A stretch of DNA of 43,152 bases, from positions 1 through 43,152 of IMG/VR virus record IMGVR_UViG_3300032298_000245; one strand, 5' to 3'. The notes beneath the pieces were generated by a model. It was not told the origin of the DNA. It saw only the letters and a list, made by a program, of their open reading frames with translations, and did not search any database. Within the stretch, counting starts at the first letter, position 1. Every line of letters begins with the position of its first letter. This DNA comes from a virus. Shown here piece after piece: positions 7,818 through 12,389 of the stretch. Made by a program: the position numbers and the translations under genes.

Positions 7818-8110
7818 CACTTGCCCACGACCGGGCAAATGTAACGGTTGCTAACAGAGCGATGCGCTTCGCTGTCACCTGCCCACTAGAGGATGTATAG
7901 TTGCTGCATGAGCGAAGGGGGGCCACGGGTCACCCACGCTTCAGACCTAGGCTTAGGCCCAGGCTCTGGAACATAGAAAACCGAATAAAGCAGTCAAGAC
8001 CTAGGGTCAAGGCCGCCACACTGTTAGCTAGGCATGAGCACGGATGCTCCATGAGACCAAAGCTTGTGTGGGCTAGGGCAAACTTTAGGTTCTATCTTAC
8101 TTGCCCACTA
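7818..8110 (+). repeat. Three dispersed copies of YACYTGCCCACKA
   Basis: CACTTGCCCACGA at 7818, CACCTGCCCACTA at 7876 and TACTTGCCCACTA at 8098, all in the same orientation in non-coding DNA. The CCCACTA core with downstream purines (AGAGGAT, AAACAAGGA) loosely recalls the CTCACTATAGGGAGA half of T7 promoters. They could be phage-polymerase promoters or binding sites at an origin or genome end. Confidence 0.4.
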
Positions 8111-8134
8111 AACAAGGACGCACCACAATCAAAC

Positions 8135-8184
8135 GGTAGGCATCACTTATAGCGCGATGCTTGGGTTCAAAACCCTTGCCTACC
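8135..8184 (+). other. tRNA-like structured element (not a complete tRNA)
   Basis: GGTAGGC (8135-8141) pairs perfectly with GCCTACC (8178-8184) like an acceptor stem. Directly before the 3' strand is a T-arm-like stem-loop, GGGTTCAAAACCC. GCATC/GATGC (8140-8144/8156-8160) can form another stem but competes with the end of the acceptor. The element spans only 50 bases, too short for a tRNA, with no D-arm or identifiable anticodon arm. A terminator follows at 8188. It may be a tRNA relic, an RNA decoy or a stable 3' end. Confidence 0.4.
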
Positions 8185-8187
8185 TAT

Positions 8188-8214
8188 TGCTTCCTAATGA
8201 GGGAAGCATTCTTT
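8188..8214 (+). terminator. Intrinsic terminator before the first early gene
   Basis: A perfect 7-bp stem, TGCTTCC (8188-8194) with GGAAGCA (8202-8208), is followed by TTCTTT. It lies only a few bases before the ATG at 8220, so it would end or attenuate a short RNA carrying the tRNA-like element. Confidence 0.65.
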
Positions 8215-8219
8215 AAACC

Positions 8220-8474
8220 ATGGCCACGCTTTACATTCCTGAGACTGTAAGCCTACGGTTTACATTGTCCGAAGAATGCCCCATTGAAGAATATTTAATG
8301 GATGGCATCGTTAATGAATTCTTCCCACAAGATGACGGCACTAGTCAAGTAATTATTAAGGACGTAGATTTAGCGTTACTTGATAATCTAAACCCTGATG
8401 AGTTATGCGAGTTTTTAGGTATTGATACAGAGTTTGTGATAGCTGCAGAATGTTTCGATTCTATCCCTGCTTAA
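8220..8474 (+). CDS. Hypothetical acidic early protein
   Basis: 84 residues, strongly acidic, with a C-terminal motif LNPDELCEFLGIDTEFVIAA. Family not recognised. It is the first gene after the gene-free region, and its ATG is six bases after a terminator T-run with no good Shine-Dalgarno sequence. Acidic early proteins of T7-like phages often bind and inhibit host proteins (T7 Ocr is the classic case), but nothing specific links this one to that role. Confidence 0.55.
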   Translation: MATLYIPETVSLRFTLSEECPIEEYLMDGIVNEFFPQDDGTSQVIIKDVDLALLDNLNPDELCEFLGIDTEFVIAAECFDSIPA

Positions 8475-8479
8475 CACAA

Positions 8480-8497
8480 TTCACAATCACCAAGGAG
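8480..8497 (+). promoter_or_regulatory. Repeated translation leader, copy 1
   Basis: TTCACAATCACC followed by AAGGAG, seven bases before ATG 8505. It is a variant of the leader TTCACAATCACCACAAGGAC found before other early genes; the purine part is a good Shine-Dalgarno sequence. Confidence 0.6.
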
Positions 8498-8504
8498 TCA
8501 ACCA

Positions 8505-8819
8505 ATGGCTAAGCCTAAGTTAACTGTTAATGCCAAGCCTAGAGTTAAAGCTCAGGCAAAACATAAGGGGTTTGTAATCGACAAAGGATTAAGTCCTATT
8601 GATAACAAACCCTACGTTGCCATTGCTACAGTTAATTGCTCTAATCGCAAAACTGGCAATATGGTCCAGGTTTGGATCATGCGGGATGATGTTAACCCAG
8701 TGGTAGCAATTGCTACGGGTGACGATGTCAGCATTTGTGGCACCTGTCCACATAGAAAGAATGCTAAGGGTGAAAGGTCTTGCTACGTTAACGTTGGCCA
8801 GGCTCCGAATATTGTCTAG
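8505..8819 (+). CDS. N-terminal part of an amber-interrupted 251-codon protein
   Basis: 104 codons before an in-frame TAG (8817-8819). The same frame stays open for another 147 codons to 9260, and the combined product reads as one protein of a conserved phage family. This part holds VNCSNRKTGNMVQVWIMRDD, an ICGTCPH cysteine motif and RSCYVNVGQAPN; the next residues after the stop are KTYKRGGYS. In relatives as I recall them, this junction reads like APNxxWKxYKRG, so the amber probably replaces an aromatic codon (TGG or TAT). It has leader copy 1 and a good Shine-Dalgarno sequence. Function unknown; the cysteine motifs suggest metal binding. Confidence 0.6.
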   Translation: MAKPKLTVNAKPRVKAQAKHKGFVIDKGLSPIDNKPYVAIATVNCSNRKTGNMVQVWIMRDDVNPVVAIATGDDVSICGTCPHRKNAKGERSCYVNVGQAPNIV

Positions 8820-8951
8820 AAAACATATAAGCGGGGCGGTTATTCTACAGACCACAGCTACAACGACCTAGCAGCTATTTTTAAGGGACGTAAGATTCGC
8901 TGGGGAGCATATGGTGACCCTGCGATTATTGATCCCGGTGTTGTTATTACC

Positions 8952-9260
8952 TTGAATAAGTATGCAGCTGGGCATACTGGCTACACTCACATGTGGTCTT
9001 TAGATCATGCTCAAGAATTCAAGGGTTTGTATCAAGCAAGCTGCGATTCTCTCAAGGATTATATCGAAGCCTCAAGTATGGGCTGGAAAACATTTCAAGT
9101 GACTAGCAAGAATGCTACGTTAAAGAATGCTATCTTGTGCCCTGCTACTCGAGAGAATAGTAAGACCCAATGCATAACTTGCACCCTATGTGATGGCAAC
9201 ACTAAGGACGTGTATGTGCAAGCTCATGGATCTGGGGCAAAGTATGTAGCCTATGCCTAA
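8952..9260 (+). CDS. C-terminal part of the amber-interrupted protein
   Basis: A TTG-initiated frame of 102 codons. The same frame is open from 8820, immediately after the TAG, and encodes RGGYSTDHSYNDLAAIFKG and GAYGDPAIIDP before this point. The rest includes AAGHTGYTHMWSLDH, ILCPATRE, a CITCTLCDG double CxxC and AHGSGAKYV. There is no Shine-Dalgarno sequence at the TTG, so independent translation is doubtful. It is better read as the distal two fifths of the gene starting at 8505, expressed only by readthrough or lost by mutation. Codon use and conserved-looking motifs suggest recent interruption. A terminator follows at 9275. Confidence 0.5.
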   Translation: MNKYAAGHTGYTHMWSLDHAQEFKGLYQASCDSLKDYIEASSMGWKTFQVTSKNATLKNAILCPATRENSKTQCITCTLCDGNTKDVYVQAHGSGAKYVAYA

Positions 9261-9274
9261 CTTATACACTAAGC

Positions 9275-9310
9275 AAGGATCATCGCCTTTGATGGTCCTT
9301 CTCTTTTTTA
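9275..9310 (+). terminator. Intrinsic terminator
   Basis: A 10-bp stem with one G-T pair, AAGGATCATC (9275-9284) with GATGGTCCTT (9291-9300), loop GCCTTT, then CTCTTTTTTA. A translation leader begins only 13 bases after the stem. Confidence 0.8.
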
Positions 9311-9313
9311 TCT

Positions 9314-9333
9314 TTCACAATCACCACAAGGAC
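9314..9333 (+). promoter_or_regulatory. Repeated translation leader, copy 2
   Basis: TTCACAATCACCACAAGGAC, with AAGGAC as Shine-Dalgarno sequence 11-12 bases before ATG 9345. It differs from copy 3 (10059-10078) at one base. Confidence 0.65.
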
Positions 9334-9344
9334 GCACCCATTGC

Positions 9345-9461
9345 ATGAAACTCAACGCCATCATTTTAACAGCTAGCCTATCCCTTTTTGTCTTGGGATT
9401 CTTCATCTCACCAAGTGCTAGCCAAGTTAATTCGTCAACGTGTTCAACTCAAGTTAACTAA
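9345..9461 (+). CDS. 38-residue peptide with signal sequence
   Basis: A short gene: a positively charged start (MKLN), a hydrophobic core (AIILTASLSLFVLGFFIS) and a small-residue cleavage region (PSAS, then QVNSS). After cleavage only a dozen residues would remain, so the product is either a tiny secreted peptide or a small membrane protein. Support for coding comes from leader copy 2 and its Shine-Dalgarno sequence, and from the textbook n-h-c signal layout. The stop is 10 bases before the next ATG. Possible roles are envelope modification or superinfection exclusion; this is inference. Confidence 0.55.
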   Translation: MKLNAIILTASLSLFVLGFFISPSASQVNSSTCSTQVN

Positions 9462-9471
9462 GGACTCAATC

Positions 9472-9642
9472 ATGCCCGCTAAAAAGTTTGGTTTTGTTAA
9501 ACCTGTCAGGCTAACAATTACGCTGCCCAATCGTGTCTTCTCTATTTTAGAGGAGCAAAGCTACATTCAAGGACGCAGTATGTCTAACCTGGCTGCTGTA
9601 ACCATTGAGAAAACATTGCTGAGGGATTATGTCAAAGCTTGA
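9472..9642 (+). CDS. Small ribbon-helix-helix DNA-binding protein
   Basis: 56 residues. The beta strand VRLTITLPNRVFSILEEQSY followed by helices IQGRSMSNLAAVTIEK matches a CopG/Arc-type ribbon-helix-helix fold, which binds DNA as a dimer through the paired strands. ATG 9472 is preceded by AAGGAC at good spacing; in-frame codons upstream overlap the signal peptide gene and look non-coding. As an early gene it may repress early transcription or bind host operators. The target is not visible. Confidence 0.65.
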   Translation: MPAKKFGFVKPVRLTITLPNRVFSILEEQSYIQGRSMSNLAAVTIEKTLLRDYVKA

Positions 9643-9784
9643 TTCCTACTTCTGGAAACTACTTGATGCCTATCTTGAGGATTACTTTGTAGACCATGAA
9701 AACACTAACGAAGGACTTACTGAGGATGAGATCGAAGATCTTATGAACAATCCTAATTGGACTGGTTCGAGGTGTCACTACTGA
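9629..9784 (+). CDS. Hypothetical 51-residue acidic protein
   Basis: It starts with ATG 9629, overlapping the RHH gene by 14 bases, and reads MSKLDSYFWKLLDAYLEDYF, then an acidic stretch (GLTEDEIEDLMNNP) and a short tail ending CHY. GAGGG precedes the start by three bases. Its stop overlaps the next start (TGATG). Family not recognised; a helical, acidic, host-directed early protein is plausible. Confidence 0.5.
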   Translation: MSKLDSYFWKLLDAYLEDYFVDHENTNEGLTEDEIEDLMNNPNWTGSRCHY

Positions 9785-10008
9785 TGAGCTTCAACGCAAA
9801 CACTATTTACAAGGCCGTGGATGTAGACCAATTGGCTAAAGAATGTAAGGACGCTATCACTCAGGATGATGTCTATGTTATTGTTGACAGTATGTTTGGC
9901 GAAGTTCATAGTATCTACCGATCTCATGCGAAAGCCATTACTGAATGCATAAAATTAGGTAATTTAGATCCTGATTACTGGACTATTGAAAAGCATGTGG
10001 TGCATTAA
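9784..10008 (+). CDS. Hypothetical 74-residue protein
   Basis: It begins at ATG 9784, overlapping the upstream stop by one base; a longer version from 9757 would overlap coding sequence. The sequence MSFNANTIYKAVDVDQLAKE, then DDVYVIVDSMFGEVHSIYRS and a helix (AKAITECIKLG), looks like a small alpha-beta protein. Family not recognised. It ends just before an intrinsic terminator. Confidence 0.55.
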   Translation: MSFNANTIYKAVDVDQLAKECKDAITQDDVYVIVDSMFGEVHSIYRSHAKAITECIKLGNLDPDYWTIEKHVVH

Positions 10009-10017
10009 CACTTACCT

Positions 10018-10046
10018 GGGTTGCGGTAATACGTAGCCCTTTTTTA
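10018..10046 (+). terminator. Intrinsic terminator
   Basis: GGGTTGCG (10018-10025) pairs with CGTAGCCC (10032-10039), eight pairs including two G-T, loop GTAATA, then seven T bases in the tract TTTTTTA. Leader copy 3 starts 20 bases after the stem. Confidence 0.75.
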
Positions 10047-10058
10047 TTGCCCAACCCA

Positions 10059-10078
10059 TTCACGATCACCACAAGGAC
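10059..10078 (+). promoter_or_regulatory. Repeated translation leader, copy 3
   Basis: TTCACGATCACCACAAGGAC before ATG 10085. It repeats the terminator-leader-small gene arrangement seen at 9275-9345. Confidence 0.65.
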
Positions 10079-10084
10079 TTACTC

Positions 10085-10246
10085 ATGCTGACAACTTTTG
10101 AGGCCCAGTTCTTGACCGCTGACAATCAAACAAGGACCTGGTTGATCCGTTCACAAACCTATGCTCAAGCGATTCTGGCTGCTAAGGGCTTGTCTGACTT
10201 AGAGGACGGCACGTTAATTCGCGTTTTTAAAGAGTTTGTATGGTAA
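10085..10246 (+). CDS. Hypothetical 53-residue protein
   Basis: It starts MLTTFEAQFLTADNQTRTWL and continues through a helix (YAQAILAAKGLSDLEDG) to end FKEFVW. The layout of a strand, a helix starting near 25 and a final strand suggests a compact alpha-beta protein. Leader copy 3 supplies a Shine-Dalgarno sequence. The stop overlaps the next ATG at 10246. Family not recognised. Confidence 0.55.
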   Translation: MLTTFEAQFLTADNQTRTWLIRSQTYAQAILAAKGLSDLEDGTLIRVFKEFVW

Positions 10247-10545
10247 TGGCTAAGAAGTATTTCCCTAATAACTGGCAAGAGTACAAGGACGAGCCCGACG
10301 ATTCATTCATTCCACATACATTCCAAGAGTTAATGGAGTGGAAAGTAAGCGAATGGGAGTTGCCTCCCAGCATTTACTGCATCCTGCGGTGCATGAATCT
10401 TAAGACTGGCAAGGTCAAGGAACACGTCTACCAAAGCCAAGGACAGGCCTTTCGCAAGCTTGAACTGATGGCAAAAGATCCCGACATGGAGGTCACCATG
10501 TGTACTAACGAATTCATTGGCAAAACCGTCTCAACCCATGATTAA
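10246..10545 (+). CDS. Hypothetical 99-residue protein
   Basis: I start it at ATG 10246, coupled to the previous stop; ATG 10240 would add two residues. It begins MAKKYFPNNWQEYKDEPDD and carries FQELMEWKVSEWELPPSIYC, then a region resembling the strand-helix pattern of the 53-residue neighbour (YQSQGQAFRKLELMAKDPD). That similarity suggests both share a small fold in which a helix follows the word AQA or QAF, but I do not recognise a named family. Confidence 0.6.
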   Translation: MAKKYFPNNWQEYKDEPDDSFIPHTFQELMEWKVSEWELPPSIYCILRCMNLKTGKVKEHVYQSQGQAFRKLELMAKDPDMEVTMCTNEFIGKTVSTHD

Positions 10546-10666
10546 CCAACTGTCCGACGACCGCTTCCATCAGTTGATCGAAGCCATTATGCAACATCCG
10601 CATAGTGACGAGCTTCAAGTATTGCTGGAACAACAGATGGAGGATGACACTTATGTGATCCTGTAA
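10538..10666 (+). CDS. Hypothetical 42-residue protein
   Basis: A short acidic, His-containing helical protein (MINQLSDDRFHQLIEAIMQH, ending TYVIL). It overlaps the end of the 99-residue gene by eight bases. Evidence for coding is the overlap arrangement typical of this cluster and plausible composition; there is no family assignment. Confidence 0.4.
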   Translation: MINQLSDDRFHQLIEAIMQHPHSDELQVLLEQQMEDDTYVIL

Positions 10667-10755
10667 CACCAGGAACGCAGCAGACCAGCCAAAGGCGGCT
10701 AGAGTATTTTTGTACTACCCCACAAGGACAGAGCCGATCCAGGTATTGAAGATTT

Positions 10756-10923
10756 ATGACGTTGGTTTCAATTGGTTCCCTTTATGTCGGTTTGCAACAG
10801 GATTCAGTATGGTACTTATGCAGCTCATCTGCTGCGCTATCTATCCACGTGGGTAGGGTGTTGATAGAATTAGATAGACCCAAACACAGGTTACGTGGAT
10901 CCACTCAAGCGGACGCTCACTGA
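10756..10923 (+). CDS. Possible 55-residue small protein overlapping the regulator
   Basis: ATG 10756 opens a frame reading MTLVSIGSLYVGLQQDSVWY to a basic tail containing ELDRPKHRLRGS. GAAG lies five bases before the start. It overlaps the first codons of the MarR-like gene, and its middle covers a CACGTG-centred palindrome. The alternative is that 10667-10894 is a non-coding control region. Composition is protein-like but the call is weak. Confidence 0.35.
   Translation: MTLVSIGSLYVGLQQDSVWYLCSSSAALSIHVGRVLIELDRPKHRLRGSTQADAH
10839..10876. promoter_or_regulatory. Palindromic operator candidate upstream of the regulator-integrase pair
   Basis: CTATCCACGTGGGTAG (10843-10858) is a near-perfect 16-base palindrome around CCACGTGG. 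TCTATC just inside its left edge and GATAGA to the right form a wider inverted pair, and GATAGA is repeated as GATAGA near 10873. A dyad 37 bases before a MarR-like start is a plausible autoregulatory site. Confidence 0.4.
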
Positions 10924-11251
10924 TCGCCCCATGGCTCAGGTGCTGAAAGCCTTTGAGCTGTTGCGGTTGATGGATCGGGAGATTCCAGGTCAATTGGTGA
11001 GTGCTTTTTTATACATAGCCTCCCATAATCCCTGCCATAAACAGGCCTTGGAAGAAGACTTGGATCTCGCTACATCCTCCAGTAGTCGTTTGGTTGATTG
11101 GTTATCTCACTATCACCGTTTGGGTAAGCCTGGTCTTGGCCTTGTAACTAAAACCAAGGACCCAACCAATTTCAGGCGGATCATCATCACACTCACCCCT
11201 AAGGGCGAATCTTTAGCCCGTCAAATGAAGGAGCATCTCTATGGAGACTAG
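10895..11251 (+). CDS. MarR-like winged-helix regulator
   Basis: 118 residues from GTG 10895 (ATG 10931 is possible). The winged helix spans roughly residues 25-110: LVSAFLYIASHNPCHKQALE, the recognition helix around LATSSSSRLVDWLSHYHRLG, and the wing around VTKTKDPTNFRRIIITLTPKG ending in the T-P-K-G turn characteristic of MarR proteins. The gene overlaps int by 11 bases, so it is probably co-translated with it. It may regulate int or the early genes, a possible switch function for integration. Cyanopodoviruses with int often carry such a neighbour, to my knowledge. Confidence 0.7.
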   Translation: MDPLKRTLTDRPMAQVLKAFELLRLMDREIPGQLVSAFLYIASHNPCHKQALEEDLDLATSSSSRLVDWLSHYHRLGKPGLGLVTKTKDPTNFRRIIITLTPKGESLARQMKEHLYGD

Positions 11252-12104
11252 CGTCAAAACGTGGGGACAGGCCCTGGACTATACGTTCAGGACCCGTCAC
11301 ACATGGAGACATGGAGCAGGAGCTAAACCTGCAGCCATTAATTGTGGCCATTTCACTCGGCTCAGGGGACGCAGCCTGCCGGTTGCCAAGATCGCCCCAG
11401 CCTTGATGTCACAAGTGTGCATTGAGTTGGAGGAGGAGGGAAAGTCTGATGCCACGATCAACCGTGTCGTCAGTGCGGTTTCCACTGTTCTCAATCACTG
11501 TGCCTTTGATGAACTCATTCCCACGCCATCTAAATTTAGACGCCGTAAGGAGGGCTCGCATCGCCTTACCTGGTTCAGCCAAGATGAGGTAGAGCAGTTT
11601 GTCTATGTGTCACTGAATACGTTCAACCGCCAGGACCTGGCTGATATCTCGTTGACTGCAGCCTACACAGGGATGCGTGTCAGTGAGTTATTCAAGCTGA
11701 AAGCCCGTGATATTGACCTGGGAACAGGGACAGTGTTTGTGGGTGGTCGGCCTGGCTTTGATACCAAGAATGGCGACTATAGGGCCGTACCCATTCATGA
11801 TCGCATCAAGGGCTTGCTCTCTGATCGCATCGAACAGGTTGCTGCCAATCTTCCCATCTTTGGTGACGAGTGGAATGACAAGGACCAATTACTCCGGGCC
11901 TTTAAAAAGTCCAGGGACTTAATTGGTAAGGATGAAACCTATGTGTTTCACTCCTTTCGTCATAGTTTCGGTACCTGGTTAGCAGAAAAGAATGTAGCCA
12001 TCCGCACGATCATGGACCTGATGGGACATAAACGTGTGGAGACCACATTGCGGTATGCAAAGTGTACCGACCAGGCAAGGACTGCAGCGATTGACTTGAT
12101 TTGA
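11241..12104 (+). CDS. int: Tyrosine recombinase / integrase
   Basis: 287 residues. The N-terminal SAM-like core-binding region (about 35-85) precedes a catalytic domain with Arg in TGMRVSEL (about residue 145), Lys in the beta-hairpin region near FDTKNGD, H-x-x-R in HSFRHSFGTW (about 237-240), and His in MGHKRVETT, with the nucleophile Tyr in LRYAKC (about residue 271). All catalytic positions look intact. Just downstream lies a tRNA-Leu-identical segment, the expected attP. It would integrate phage DNA into a host tRNA-Leu gene, although the rest of the genome is that of a lytic T7-like phage. Confidence 0.9.
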   Translation: METSVKTWGQALDYTFRTRHTWRHGAGAKPAAINCGHFTRLRGRSLPVAKIAPALMSQVCIELEEEGKSDATINRVVSAVSTVLNHCAFDELIPTPSKFRRRKEGSHRLTWFSQDEVEQFVYVSLNTFNRQDLADISLTAAYTGMRVSELFKLKARDIDLGTGTVFVGGRPGFDTKNGDYRAVPIHDRIKGLLSDRIEQVAANLPIFGDEWNDKDQLLRAFKKSRDLIGKDETYVFHSFRHSFGTWLAEKNVAIRTIMDLMGHKRVETTLRYAKCTDQARTAAIDLI

Positions 12105-12233
12105 GGTGTACCTTCACAATCGTCAAATCGGCCTGTGGGACCTAGTCTAAGCGTGACTACCGGTGCCGTGATACGCTGCTTTCGGCTTCAAGCGACGGAG
12201 ATTCTCACTGAGTCCCATCGCTGGAATCCCTTC

Positions 12234-12274
12234 GCGGATGTGGCGGAATTGGTAGACGCGCTAGTTTCAGGTAC
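12234..12274 (+). other. Candidate attP: 5' half of a tRNA-Leu gene
   Basis: Starting at GCGGATGTGGCGGAATTGG this reads as the 5' acceptor strand, D-arm and anticodon arm of a bacterial tRNA-Leu (anticodon CAG in the loop TTCAGGT). After 12274 the match breaks by an inserted GC, and no T-arm or 3' acceptor strand follows, so it is not a functional tRNA. P-SSP7 is known to carry a 42-bp piece of its host's tRNA-Leu gene directly after int; this is the same arrangement and about the same length. Confidence 0.75.
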
Positions 12275-12297
12275 GCTAGTGACTTCTGCCTGCTAGT
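12260..12297 (+). repeat. Three GCTAGT direct repeats at the attP edge
   Basis: GCTAGT occurs at 12260-12265, 12275-12280 and 12292-12297, spaced 15 and 17 bases. The first is inside the tRNA-Leu anticodon stem; the others lie just outside the identity block. They may be integrase core-binding sites. Confidence 0.4.
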
Positions 12298-12303
12298 GCA
12301 TAG

Positions 12304-12332
12304 GCCAGTCCACAAGGGCTGGCTTCTCTTTT
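12304..12332 (+). terminator. Intrinsic terminator before RNA polymerase
   Basis: GCCAGTCC (12304-12311) pairs over eight positions with GGGCTGGC (12316-12323), loop ACAA, then TTCTCTTTT. It would end the regulator-int transcript, so RNA polymerase needs a promoter between 12333 and 12389 or depends on readthrough. Confidence 0.75.
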
Positions 12333-12389
12333 GCTGCAACGTATCCACTCAGCAAGCAATCTTCTATACGGATCTAACGCACAAGTCTT

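Larger units (their letters stand above)
7574..8219 (+). other. Gene-free region, probable genome-end / early control region
   Basis: About 650 bases lie between the last packaging genes and the first early gene, the place where a T7-like map has its physical ends and early promoters. It holds: three copies of YACYTGCCCACKA (7818-7830, 7876-7888, 8098-8110), the first forming the inverted repeat TTGCCC-acgacc-GGGCAA; two copies of GACCTAGG about 54 bases apart (near 7944 and 7998); an AT-rich extended -10-like site TGCATATATA (7789-7798) without a good -35; a tRNA-like fold; and a terminator. An 83-codon frame at 7901-8152 looks non-coding. Confidence 0.55.
12105..12389 (+). other. Intergenic region between int and RNA polymerase
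   Basis: 285 bases with no gene. It holds the candidate attP, three GCTAGT direct repeats and a terminator. TGGGAC near 12147 and GTCCCA near 12212 can pair over 65 bases. The start contains CTTCACAATCGTCA, a partial echo of the early leader. Confidence 0.6.

Noticed and set aside
7901-8152. An 83-codon + strand frame in the gene-free region
   Set aside because: The product is Arg/Pro-rich with low-complexity repeats caused by CCTAGG-containing direct repeats. It covers the third YACYTGCCCACKA site and has no convincing Shine-Dalgarno sequence.
8135-8184. A complete tRNA gene
   Set aside because: It is only 50 bases long, has no D-arm or anticodon arm, and only three G-C pairs in the T-stem.
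12234-12320. A functional tRNA-Leu gene
   Set aside because: Only the 5' half is present; the anticodon stem is broken by an insertion, and no T-arm or 3' acceptor strand follows.
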